Notes under the pieces: model-generated
What the model saw: only the letters and a program-made list of their open reading frames with translations
Databases searched by the model: none
Told to the model about the DNA's origin: nothing
Program-made: the position numbers and the translations under genes
Source of the DNA: Adineta ricciae
Lineage: Eukaryota > Rotifera > Eurotatoria > Adinetida > Adinetidae
Direction: 5' to 3'
Assembly (NCBI GenBank): GCA_905250025.1
Contig: CAJNOJ010000037.1
Location: forward strand, 124,001-188,000
DNA length: 64,000 nucleotides
Shown here: positions 40,043 through 51,726 of the stretch, piece after piece
Layout: every line of letters begins with the position of its first letter
Position numbering within the stretch: the first letter of the stretch is position 1

Positions 40043-40653
40043 TTAAGAAGGGCCTTTCTTTTGATAGACATATTCATCGATGAAAGATTTCGTGCGCATT
40101 TCAGGTCGTATACGAAATCTAGATCTTCCGAAGAGATCGTTATTAACCGGCCAACGTTTGATTGCTAATGGAATTCGAGTATCATGTTCATTATCGTGAA
40201 GGCTCTGATGATGATGATGATGGTGATGGCCATGATAATGATATTGATGAAGGCCGTGATAGTGGTAATTGATTCGACTAATAAAAAGAAGAAAGAAAAA
40301 TATTGTTATCAGAAGAAAATAATCTTTCATTTTTTTTGTCAATAGGTTACGTACGAATAATTATCGTTTTCGCCGTTCTTTTGTAACCATGACAGCTCGA
40401 TAGGTCGCTTAGTTTGAGGACTATGTAGTCGATCGCGACGTGGAATATAACGAGGGAAGACTTTCGGAATTCTCTTTGTGATTTTCTTCGGTGGTTCAGG
40501 TACTGGTTCTGGTTCAGGAGGAACAACTGGACGTTTTTCCACAGGTTTTGGTCGAACATAAGGTTTAACATATCTATTCGAGGACAAATAGATCAGAGCA
40601 ATAAGTTAGATTTGACTTCGTTACTTCGGCTGTTTGCTTTTGTTACTACCCAT
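40043..40653 (-). CDS. Predicted N-myristoylated, Pro- and His-rich protein
   Basis: Three exons. The start (40651-40653) reads MGSNKSKQPK, a good N-myristoylation sequence (Gly2, Ser6, basic residues), so the product may attach to membranes. A 51-base intron leads to a Pro/Glu/Lys-rich stretch (VVPPEPEPVPEPPKK), basic blocks and QTKRPIELSWLQ. A 77-base intron with donor GTACGT (just after DNYS) joins to a His-rich run (YHYHGLHQYHYHGHHHHHHH), then FGRSRFRIRP and a C-terminus YQKKGPS ending at 40043. Reading through that intron gives a false stop (SYVTY). I do not recognise the family. The His run could bind zinc or copper or be low-complexity only. Confidence 0.65.
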
Positions 40654-41109
40654 GATGTGACGCGATGGATTTCAAGTGGTAGGTATGTGTGTGTGTGCAT
40701 GTTGTCAATAATTTAGCTCAATTTTTTTGTCCATGTGAATCGACATTGTTTTTATAAGAAAGAAAAAAGTCAAATCATGTGCAAATTGAAGTGTTTCATT
40801 TGATATATTAACTGAACGAAATGATTTGCGCAATTAATCGATGGTTTTCGGCTGGATGCGTGGTCAAGACAACCGGTGTGAGGTTTTCGTTTTTGTTATT
40901 GAGAAATTTGAGCTAATTGAAAAACAAAAGTATATTGTTTCGTTTTTCTATCTTTGCAATGACATTTAAAAAGCACTGAAATCGATCATAATCTTGTGTA
41001 AACAAAGTGAAATTACTTCGCTTTCTTATATTTCAATATAAATAATAGTTTCGTTTATTTCTCCTTGAATTATGAAAATCAAATACCAAATCTGACTATC
41101 ATGTTCCGA

Positions 41110-42525
41110 TCAAGTCATAATTGACGGACACAATTCTAGAACCTTTTCCTTTGTGCAATCGAAGATTTTTTCGGCTACCGTCGGTGATTCATCTTGAATG
41201 GCACATTGACGATACCGAACTTGATTTATGATCGCTAACTGCTGAAAGTGATCTTGTGATTGCCAAGAAGGTCCACTTAACTCTACGAGTGCTCGATTGG
41301 GTTTTAACATTGTAACATAGGTTAAACCAGCGCCATGCATTCCAATAAATACATCTGTTCGAGCGATTGTTTGTAACTGTTCTTCGATCGGTAACTGTTC
41401 GAAATAGTTATACGTAAAATTGAGTTTGGAATAACCAGAGAATTTCTTCTGTAGAGTTTCTAGAACTTGTTTTTCATTGGGCAACTGTCGAGTGACTTTG
41501 CCTGATGGATTTCTTGGATGAGCCACATAGTTTCGTCGTCCAAGATAGAATATCTGTAATGATTCACAATTAACTGTTCGAGTAGCTGTCGAATCCGCAT
41601 GGAATTGCTTGAGCATATGTTGACGAAAGTCAGCGAAGAAACTCGGAGTCTGCTTTCGATGCCGTTGAACATCGATGTCGGATTGTGCTTGAGGCTGAGC
41701 CCAGATTATCTCGTGATACAAAATTTTACTATATTTCTTCAAATGTCCCAAACGAGAGTAGGAATGGAATAATTTCGACCAATAAACGTCTAAATTCCCA
41801 TGTGGATGTGCATCAAGAAAAAGGATTCGAACGGATTTTGGATCGCGTTGGAAGAATCGACAGAGAATATATGCGGTATACAAATCTGTCATCGTATGGT
41901 AAATATTTGCATAATCATGACGATTCACAGCTATTGTACTCTCATTCACGATCAAATCGGCATTTGCAGATGTTTGATATGAAGTTATGGAAGATAGGAT
42001 CTTCGAAAGATGATATTGCAGAGTGATGCCTCGAGGGAGTGATGCATTGCACGGAATCTAAAATAGAATTTTTACGAGTGAGTTGGACAATCGATGATTT
42101 ACTTGAAGGAAATCTTTTTTAAAATGAAAATATTCATCGTTTTCTGCTTGATTCAGAACGGCTTGGATCTGTTCACCACCGACTCGTTTACCCTCGGCAT
42201 GTATCGTTTGTAATATTGCTGAGCGGGTTAGAAAAAATAGGTTCTTATAGATCAACAGAGATGAATTACAGTATTTCATTTCTGCTGCACACCAGGTTGT
42301 CAATGGGTCGCCTGTACAATTTAATGTCATTTCCTTTCGTAACAAATCGGAAAATGATGAATTTCGCGGCAATGGTTTGCTGGGCGATAATTGAAAAATA
42401 TGGTACTTGAATGGAAAGATTGCACATAAGCACAGAGTGATGACGAATAAATTTAATAAAAAATAACGTCGACGTCGATGGCGATACTGCATGCATAATT
42501 TCGAACAATAATTATTGAAAGCCAT
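41110..42525 (-). CDS. GT61-family glycosyltransferase (DUF563, EOGT/POMGNT2/XylT-like)
   Basis: Two exons, 42103-42525 and 41110-42057, with a 45-base intron, give 456 residues. A short basic cytoplasmic N-terminus (RHRRRRYFLLN) is followed by one hydrophobic anchor, the type II Golgi/ER topology of glycosyltransferases. The catalytic half has NIYHTMTDLYTAYIL (about 41890), and IARTDVFIGMHGAGLTYV near 41330-41360, whose HGAGLT motif is the GT61 signature, followed by ALVELSGPSW. Several N-glycosylation sites lie in the stem. Substrate cannot be told from sequence: family members add GlcNAc or xylose to proteins or N-glycans. Length is slightly below EOGT and POMGNT2. Confidence 0.85.
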
Positions 42526-44379
42526 TGAAACTAAAACAAGCGAATGAGTTCAAATCGTTTATAATTTCTATGTTATTTTCTCCACTTCAAAGGTAACGAA
42601 CTCTTATCACTAAAAGAATAAAGGACAGAAATACTACTCAATTCACTCGTGGTGATATACTGATAGGCTTCAAACTCGTAAGCGATGTCAGCTTTATAAA
42701 AGGAAAGAAAATGTACCGAAAAAGTCTAATTTAAAACAAAGTTTTATTTTCACACTGATGATAGTAAAGACTCTGGTACGATCACATATAGCACGCTCAC
42801 TAACGTATGAAAGAGCGTATACGTAAAAAACTGATCGTTGTATTTTCACGTGTGCGTTTAGCATTGCGTTCTATACAACCAAGCATGTTTTTTTCTTACG
42901 TGTTCTATCAAGCGTGAGATAAATCCGGCCGCTGACACACCGAGCTGATTGAATTTGTTTCAAGAAACGAAAAAGTACTTTTTAAAGACATATTGATAGT
43001 CGATGTCGTGATATTGTTATAAAAAGACCTATTGTGTGTGAACTCGGGTGGTAGAATGAAGAAAAGAAAGAAGTTTCGAAAAAGAAGTTATTTCATCCAG
43101 TGTCTTTGCCTTTGTACGAAGAAAGTTGTTGTTGTCTTGGCGGAGAAACTCATGAGAAGTTTTCTTCAACAATGAAAAAAAGGGTTGTTCACATTTGAAA
43201 AACTATTCAAGCAGAAAGAACGAAGTAAACCGAATGACTGATATTTCATAATTTCTGCTCGACTGAACAGCCAGTATGTGTCGTGAAACGTAGGGTGACA
43301 TGTGACTACAAAGAAAAAGTTAATATTAAATATACACATGTCATAAAACAATCTTTTGTCTACAGCATTTTTGTTTTCATATATAAAGCTGATCTACATC
43401 TATAACTATACGAAACAACGACACAACTCACGACTTAAATCATTATCAGTAAATCCTATTTGTCGTCATGGAGTTCTCTCCTTGCTCGAGGATATTCGAC
43501 AGGTGAGTGATGTCAAAAGTACCACTCAAGATACGGAAACGTGCATGTGCAACAAACATTTCATTTGAAAGTAAATATGTTTAGGATGTCGTGTATATTG
43601 AGATTCATGTATTAATCAAATATTGACTACTTTTACAATATATTCTACATCGATTCTTCTATTGTACTTTCAAAGCATTTGTTTATGCGAGAAGAACGAG
43701 AGAAAGTGAGCTGTATCTCATTTGCATGGTTTTTATGCATACAAATCTTCTATTGTCTATATTCCGGAATTGTTTGCTGAAAATAATGCATGGCAACAGA
43801 TGCAGTATAAGAGGTTTGACAATTTACGTATGAATGTTAGTTTTGAAACGTACCACTGCTGTTTTGAAGATAGTCAGCTGATATACAATTGTACTTTGGT
43901 CGAATGAAAATGGAAAGTAAATCTGTCGTATCGAATCTATCACCTGATGTGTTTAGTCAAAAAATAACGAAAGAATCTCGAAAGAAAAAACGTACTACAA
44001 GCGATCATGTGCTATAGAAAATTCATTATTTTATCATTATGGTCTTTAGTTCTCATTGGAATTAGTTTCTGATGTGAATAGATGAGAAAATGAAGGTAAT
44101 CTTAGAGCTAATGTCCTCATCGATTAACTCGCACATACTTTCTTAATGAATTTGTTTGCGGGTCTTCGGCTGCAGAAAGAAGAAAAAGAAATGTCACAGT
44201 TCGATGTTGATTACTCCAAAGACAAACGAGTAATTTGTCGCCTTTCTCATATTCCGATAAGAATGATGATGTATATAGACTAAACGATGTCCTTTATCCT
44301 CACATGAGAGAACAAGCTAACCAGATGGGATGATAGATGCCAAGTTTCATAGAGATTAACAAGAGAATTACTGTTTTGG
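42526..44379. other. Non-coding interval
   Basis: About 1.85 kb between divergent genes at 42525 (-) and 44380 (+). No domain or exon chain seen; probably promoters and 5' UTRs of both. Confidence 0.55.
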
Positions 44380-46475
44380 ATGCATGCATATCGATTCTTA
44401 TGTAAGAAGTTCGATTCGATAGATTTGGCGGGCAGAATATGCGCATTTTTTGTTTATATCATGTTTCTGTTCGATGTTGAAAATAATCTGAATCGTTTAT
44501 TAACATTATCGAAACCTTCAATTCAATATGTGCCTGATATTTTATCTAAACTCAAGAAGTTGCATTCGAAGCAAATCGAATTAGAAGAGAAATTCAATCA
44601 GATTGGAAATGAAATCGATAAGTCATCGTATCAGATCTTTCGTAAATATCTCTGGAACTTTTGCTCGGATGTGTATGATTGGAGATCACTCGCTCGTTCG
44701 CTCTATCGCCTTGAACAGTTGATTCAACAGCTGGAGAATTATCAACTTCGAGAGATAATCGAGAAAGATTTCAAAATTTTGTTCAGGGAATTTACATTGC
44801 TTATCAAAGATTTAATTACTATGCAAATCAAATCGGAAACACGACAAATAGATCAATCGATCGAAAAGTTGAAGATGTGCATGAAGAGTCTCAAAGAATC
44901 CGTTCGCACTGCCCAAAAACGCGTTTATCAATGTCAGACAGATGTTAATATCCTTGAAAGAATTCTTCAAGCTGCTGATAACATCGATTTTGATTCCAAA
45001 GCCTTTGATCAACAAGATCAGGTGAATATTAATTTATTGAAATTACAAGATAATCTCAAGGAAAAATCGACGAAAAATGATCTAATCAAGTTCAGAATGT
45101 ATATCGATCAGCAAGTGAAAAGATTAATCGAATTGAATAAACAAAATGCAAAAGAATTAGAACAGATTAAACGTATGAAAACTGCGTCATGTCAAGCTCA
45201 TCAAATGCAAACGTTTCTTTCGACTGACCTCCCTTCGAATGTCAAACCGCATCGAATGTCTTCATATCAAAGTTCGCAACCTTACAGAACATTTGAACTT
45301 GAAGAAATTCGTCGATATCAACGACAAGCTTTGACCAGATCACCCTACGGAACGATTCCATTGTATCGACGACAAGCGTGGGTAAGATCAACATCAATGT
45401 TTATCATCGTCCTTCTCATCGATGTTTCGTTCCAGGCAGCAGCGAATCTATTTCCGAATCATTCATTACATTTCTTGCGTTATATGCAAAATTCGCTTCG
45501 CATGCAAGTAAATCATTGACTGTCGTTCGTTCAACATAGATTATTCTCGTCGTCTTTAGATACATCAATTGTTAGGTTACAGTCCATCGGATATTTATTG
45601 TTTAAATCGACTGAAACAAGGTGATAGACGTGTGAAGAAGGAAATATTTCGTCAGACTCAAGAGATTTCGATTGTGGGGACTAACAATCAATTGTATCGC
45701 TGTCGGATTGACTCCTGTGAAACGATGAGGGTGACAAATGCGAAGCAGGCGAAAACGAAAGTAAAAATGACCGAAGATGAAAAAGCGGAAAATATGAAAA
45801 TTAATTTTGATGAATTTGATCCGCTAAGAAACACATTGCCGAATGAGCATTTATTCCAATATTTAGATTGGCAGTCACATTTCAATGAACAGGTATCTCC
45901 GTATCATAAAAAGAAAGTAGAACTCAAATGTGTTTCTCCATTAGGATCTATCAAACGAACTCTGTAGAGAACTTTTCGATCATTGGCAGACAGTTGTATG
46001 TGAAGAGCAACCATGCCAGTGTAGATCTGAAGAAGAACATCAATCGGACGAAATCCAATCGATTGGCAGCAGCGATCATCATCATCATCATCAGTGTATT
46101 TGCAGGGAATGTGCATGCAGTTGCGAGAAATACTTCGAAAATGAAGAATCAATCGATGAGGATACACTACCGATCAACGATAGTATCGAAGAAATTGCAC
46201 TGGATCAGTCGAACGATGAAATCATTGAAAATGTATCAATTGCAAAGCCAGTAGAAGAAATAGCTCAATCAGATTGTTTTATTAATCGCGACGATGAGTG
46301 GACAAGACAACTTGATCCTTTCTCAAGTCAGAAGACACATTCACAATCTTTTGTCGTTCATTTCTTATTTTCTACAGGTGCACATTTGGCATGCATTTCG
46401 AATTCGTTTGATCTAGATGATCCGATCGCTTTTCGTCAAGAAATCTTCAACCGTCATTGTCGTTCGCCTCATTAA
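44380..46475 (+). CDS. Coiled-coil protein with Cys/His-rich C-terminal region, unknown function
   Basis: Exon 1 runs to TGG before a donor at 45379. Introns follow at 45379-45434 (approximately), about 45508-45560 and 45892-45943, and the frame then runs to TAA at 46473-46475. An ATG at 44461 (MFLFDVENNLNRLL) is an equally good start. Residues from about 44520 to 45180 are Leu/Lys/Glu/Gln-rich with heptad spacing (LKKLHSKQIELEEKFNQIG, LEQLIQQLENY), indicating long coiled coils. The C-terminal part has HHHHHQCICRECACSCEKYF, a dense Cys/His cluster that could bind metal, then an acidic tail. A 51-base intron near 46330-46379 could also be removed in frame. No family recognised; cytoskeletal or ciliary roles are possible but unproven. 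Confidence 0.65.
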
Positions 46476-46867
46476 ATGAAGTGTTACTTAACATTTTGAA
46501 TTAGAAAAGAATAACAATGGAATTGTCAAGAAGTGTGTATATATATCCAAAAAACAATTTCAACACGTGAATCGTTACTATTGTCATTGCCAGACATAAT
46601 CATGTTGCGATGTTGTTGCCGTATGCCATTTGATTTCTACTTTCACATAGGATTGGAAAAAAAACACATATACGAGAAGGAGAGACTCTCACAAACAGAA
46701 GTTTTTTCTTCTCTCCTTCGCTTTTCGATCTTTGTTATTGTTACTGTTGCTGTTGTGATGGTTCATTTCTTCTTTTTTTCTTCTAGCTTTGGGTGTGTGT
46801 TTTTGAAAAGTAGGCGAATCAATAATCAATCAATTGTGAAATTATCGACAGCTTTTTTCTCGAAATT
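46476..46867. other. Short intergenic region
   Basis: About 390 bases between two genes on the same strand; T-rich, no coding exon supported. Confidence 0.5.
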
Positions 46868-47972
46868 ATGAACGATCTCGTCTTTATTCCATCGAATACA
46901 TTACCAAAGTGAGAGAGTTTTCGGATTGAACACCGGCTAATCAACGGACTTGTTTACTTTTTCAGAGTTAATATTGATCCATTAAGAAGAGATTGGAATG
47001 ATTTTCAACATCTTTCAACTCAAGGTCGTTATATTACACCCAAAGCGTTTGCTGAGTAATGCCCTGAAATGTTTTCTTCTCATAAGTTATCCAGTGAGTG
47101 TACTTAGATTTCGAGCACCACGTTATAAATTAGCATCAGTAAAAAAACAACTGTACAATCCACACGTTCCAACAATTCGACATATCGAGCGTGATGAGGT
47201 TTTGTGTCGCTTACCGGATGAACATTGTCGTCATACCACCTCATTTACTGAAGGTTTGCTCTCGATAGTATCTTTATACTCTCATCTATCTATTTGTTAT
47301 CTGCAGAACAATTTCAGACCTTTGACCCGACTCGTTCAGGTTCATTTGTTGAATTTTCTGGATTAGTAAGTCGAAAATACTCGTTTGAAAGGTTTCAGTT
47401 GAAATCTAATTAAAACTTGCAGAATTGGAATAATACAGGTAAAGCCTTGATGGGCTCAGAGGATGCAGCACCACTACAATCGACATCGACACCAGCCTTC
47501 GGTCAAAGGTTAACATGACTTGCTTTGATACAGACTATGTGCTTTTCAATGTAACATCTCTGAATAGATTACGACCAGATAAATCGCAAACGGACTCCTG
47601 TTCAATTCAAAATCAAATCTATCGCAGTCCGTCGTTTTCCTGTTCATCATATTCGCCATCATTGAAGAAACCAGTTAAGTATAGTTATAGAAATTACGGC
47701 TTGGGAGTCTATGATGAAACACCTAAAAGTACCATGTGGCCACGAGTATGTTCACCTACTTGGATGTTTCTATTCACCGATCTCTATTCTGATTAGTATC
47801 ATATGAACACGAAAAACACCTTCGATTCCATTAATCGTTTACCTTTGCCGAGTCAAATGCAAGTAAGTCTATTCGTTGACAAATGTTGTTCGCGAGTTAA
47901 TTTGCAATTCTTTAGGGTATTTTTCGTTCTGCGACAATGTATAATGGTATTTCCAATGCTCCATGGAAATAA
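46868..47972 (+). CDS. Unassigned protein of about 245 residues, seven short introns
   Basis: Starts MNDLVFIPSNTLPK at 46868 and stays in frame through a chain of small GT-AG introns to TAA at 47970-47972. Exon landmarks: NIDPLRRDWNDFQHLS, FRAPRYKLASVKKQLYNP, HIERDEVLCRLPDEHCRH, then short exons, LRPDKSQTDSC, KYSYRNYGLGVYDETPK, MNTKNTFDSINRLPLP and a last exon ending YNGISNAPWK. No signal peptide, membrane helix or known domain is seen. The small, Tyr/Pro/Arg-rich, intron-dense make-up is like some axonemal microtubule-associated proteins, but this is only a resemblance. It follows the coiled-coil gene on the same strand. Confidence 0.65.
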
Positions 47973-50002
47973 AATTCGACAAACAATGTGAACTGAAATT
48001 GAAAAAAGAAAAGGACATAATTTAGAGAAACAGTCTTTCACTTGATTTCTAGTGATTCCTTTTTTTGCCAAAAAAGTCCTTGATGCGATTAGTGAGTGTT
48101 TGTTTTAATTATGAAGGAATAATAGAGAAGAAAAGAAAATCTTTGATCAATTAAATTACGAATAGCATCTTCAGTCGGAATGGATGTTTTCTCAAGTTTC
48201 TTCTTGTCTGAATCATCTCTAATATGTCTACACGGCCGTAAAAGATAATGAATAGAAAGGAAAAATAAATACTAAAAAAATTCTTCTGAAACTCGACGTC
48301 AGCCGATTCGCATTTTGCAAAGAGAAAGAAAAGAACCGTGCGTTTATCGGGAAGCATATCGTGCTTCCTATTTCTACTTTCTATAATGTAAGAGTTATAT
48401 ATTTAGTAAAAGAATCTTTTCTCTCAGGGTTACGATGCAAAGCTTCGTTCGCTTTACAATTTTTCTCGATTCATAATAATAGGTTTGTTTTACTCCATTG
48501 GAAACAAATTGTCGACCTTGATTACTTATTTAAACTTGTTCCATAGCATGATTGATCTCACTTGTGGCTTGTGGGAGGGACATGCACTAACTTTGGTAGG
48601 ATACTACGATTTTTCTAACTTTACTCCTTCCGAGGAAGAAGGGAAGTATCAGATGAACTCATAAAATATGTTGAAGTACCTCTCCATCATTCACATACAT
48701 GTACCAGAATCTTCTACCTATGATATGACGAATTAAAATATGAACATCATATCACAGCGTTGCTTGTCTTAGCATAGAAAGATGATAATGATGATTTTCT
48801 CGAGAGCAATCACCGAATTGTTTGCTTTAGTGACATTTATACAACGCGTACTCCTGTTCCAAAATTCTAAACAAAGCGATTCTGCCACCCAATATGTCGA
48901 TATTTCACTAAATATAAAAAGGTTGTAACATTTTTCTGCTCTCTTTGATAGAAATGCGATACAGTGTGTATTGTACTGTTATTTTACATAAGATCGTGTT
49001 TCATACGTAAGTTCTGCAATATTAGCATCGTTCTCGGTGAAATTTCTCGAAAGCTGTCGTCTAAAAGATATTGACGGTTCTTATGCGTATTCGAGAGTAT
49101 ACTCGAACATATAAAAGCAAGTGTGCGAATAAAGCAGAATATTTAGAATCGTTTTTTACCTTGAATCTTTTCCACGGATGTTTGATTATTTCGCCTGACA
49201 GCACTTTTTCTATAGTCATCATATTCAGTAGATTTAGAATCGAGTCATTGATTCTATCGTATCTGAACGCAGAGACTATTTTCAATGTTGTCTCTTGTAT
49301 TTGTTTTGGTGTCGTTAGTGACAAGTATTACATTTGTCTTTGATAAAAAAAACGAGCAAAAAAACACACAGTAAGCGCCACTACATGTTACTTCGCATCA
49401 CTAACCACGCCCCGTGTGATATATGTATTTGTTTTACTATCAATTTATTTTCTCAATGTTAGAACGACTAGTGCATCGGTAGTTTATTGATACAACTCTC
49501 TATTTTTATTCGATTTCTTCCACGATGCCACACGAAAACTTAACTGAGCGATCAATATCAAGACGAATGTTAATCGTTGAAACAGAGTATGTGTATTAAT
49601 ACATTTGGTCCAATTAACCAACGCTAGCGTGATTTGTACCTTTCGAAGATTGTATCGCATAACGAAATATACTTCATCTTTGTTCGGCAACAAGCTTATA
49701 TTTTATAAATCTTGACAGCTGACGATGAGAAAAGTACCTGTGGGATACTATGCTGCACATTTCATGTTATTCACTTTCTTCGCATAAGGACCTTCTATGC
49801 ACGTTGCAATATGCACTGTCAAGGAAAGAATCGATCAAACTTTGTCATTCAAGCATGTCGGTCACGTAAAACAACGTACTTAGAGATGTTGCATCTCGTC
49901 ATGTCGACATATTCAGATATCATTCAAGTAAAACTCCTCTACCTTCACGTATGTTCATCTGTTTTTTTGTAGATCAAATCTCTTCCAAAATGTTTAGTTG
50001 TA
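47973..50002. other. Non-coding interval
   Basis: About 2 kb, AT-rich. Short frames occur on both strands but none has a recognisable domain or coherent splice structure. Confidence 0.55.
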
Positions 50003-51366
50003 ATGATGCTCAGTAGGAGGAACACTTTGTACATAATGGCGTTAATTAAATCATTGAGACCTCGATCAAAATATATGCGTGCCAGTATTCCTGTCCTGAT
50101 ATGTTTATCAGTCTTAAGTATTCTTATTAAAACACTTTTTCTTGTTAACGAATCGGTAGAACCTTGTTCCAAACTATGTCCTTATTGGAGTAAGTTAACC
50201 AATAAGGCACTCCAATTCAGCACTTCACACACTATTCGACATTTTCCCGATTTTGTTTGTCCGCAAAATTTTCGAAACCTCGCTGACTGGGTGTATGCAT
50301 GGCCTGATCAATTTCATGAATCTCTTAACGTTCCAACGGATAATGGAAGGTCCATAGCGCCGTGTTTGCCATCTGGTAGTATAATCTACGTTCGTATATG
50401 GGAAATCGATAGCTTCTTTCGCTTCATATATCCTTATTTAATCAATGAATTTGTATTGGTAACAGGCGAAGGTGATATGTCGTCACCCACACATTTAACT
50501 CATCTTGTTGAACCAAATTCAAAGATAATTCATTGGTTTGGACAAAATGGGCAATATGACGTTTCTGCTTATGAAAAATTTACTCATTTACCAATCGGCA
50601 AGTACTTCGTTAGTGCAAGAATATTAAATATATAAAAACTTCTTTTCCTAAAGGAATCAATTGTTTTGAAATGGCCGATGCTATTAAACGTCTTTACTCA
50701 GAACAACCAAATTATACCTTGCCTTCCGTTCATTACGATATTGACGAACCCGCTGATTACGTTGATCTACAAGACGTTTCTCGGCAAGTATTATCAGCCA
50801 ATGTATCAATTCAAAATTTAGTGTTGATCAACTTCGATCCGGGTACTGATGGATCACGTCTTCGTGTAAAACTCTGGCAAACAATGTGTTCCACAAAAAC
50901 AGCGGCTGCTTATCCTTACGTAACATGTAAAAGAAAACCAAGTGGCGTTCAGATCGGTGATCTTTATAATATTTACCAGCGTAATCGTCAATACGTGTTC
51001 TGGTTATCACCACGAGGTGGTGGGCTCGATTGTCACCGAACATGGGAAGCACTTTATCTCGACATAATTCCAATCGTCTGGAATAATTCGTTGAATGTGC
51101 TCTACGAAAATCTACCTGTTTTGATTATTAATGATTATCGCGAATTGAATGAAACATATTTGTATAAGAAATTACATGAGATTTCTAACAAGAAGTTGTC
51201 CAAAGCAAAACATTATCAATACGAAAAATTACGACATGCGTATTGGCGCCGTTTGATATTACAACGATCGAGGCACCGGCAAGTTAGTGATATTTATCAA
51301 CGAAAGAATCTCTGTTGGAGTGCACAGACTGGCGAACGTTTACGAAGATCTTTTGGATGGTTCTAA
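50003..51366 (+). CDS. Type II membrane glycosyltransferase-like protein (exostosin-like C-terminal motif)
   Basis: Two exons (50003-50597, 50654-51366), 435 residues. A cytoplasmic basic N-terminus precedes one membrane anchor (ASIPVLICLSVLSILIKTLF), then a lumenal domain with CPYW and PDFVCPQNFRN. The C-terminal half holds YVFWLSPRGGGLDCHRTWEA followed by LYLDIIPIVWNNSLNVLYENLPVLII. This SPRG-G-DcHRtWEal-iPIv pattern is shared with exostosin-like and related eukaryotic glycosyltransferases, so a Golgi sugar transferase is likely. Substrate unknown. The intron begins with GC, not GT (GCAAGT at 50598): using any nearby GT breaks the frame. Transfer from a non-animal source cannot be judged without a search. 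Confidence 0.75.
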
Positions 51367-51726
51367 CAAAATAAATACGTGTACAAATCCGTTTTATTTT
51401 CGTTTTTAGGATCGACACTGTTCTTACACGCTCACCTGTTCAGTGAACGGAAAGATGTAAAGGATAAAAATCATAAAACACCTAAACCATAAAAAAGAAA
51501 AGATCAGAAATATCAATCTCTACACTATTTTGTAGCCTATAATTTCATATACAAACTTGTTGATTCATTCTGTATGGGAAAGGCGATTCTTGCACAAAAA
51601 ATAAGTAGGAAAAGAAGACCAGATAATATCACTGTCAACAAGTTCTACGCCACTCGGATTATATGATGGGAAAAGAAAGACAAATAAAGTCTAATCTAAG
51701 TTTTGAAAGTCCTTGGAAATTGGCCA
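51367..51726. other. Convergent 3' flanks
   Basis: About 360 bases between the convergent ends of the glycosyltransferase-like gene (+) and the mitochondrial carrier gene (-). Holds 3' UTRs only, as far as can be seen; AATAAA-like hexamers occur just after 51366. Confidence 0.5.

Noticed and set aside
46330-46379. Hydrophobic FVVHFLFSTG stretch as a membrane helix in the coiled-coil protein.
   Set aside because: It looks like the pyrimidine tract of a 51-base in-frame intron (GTCAGA…CTACAG) rather than protein.
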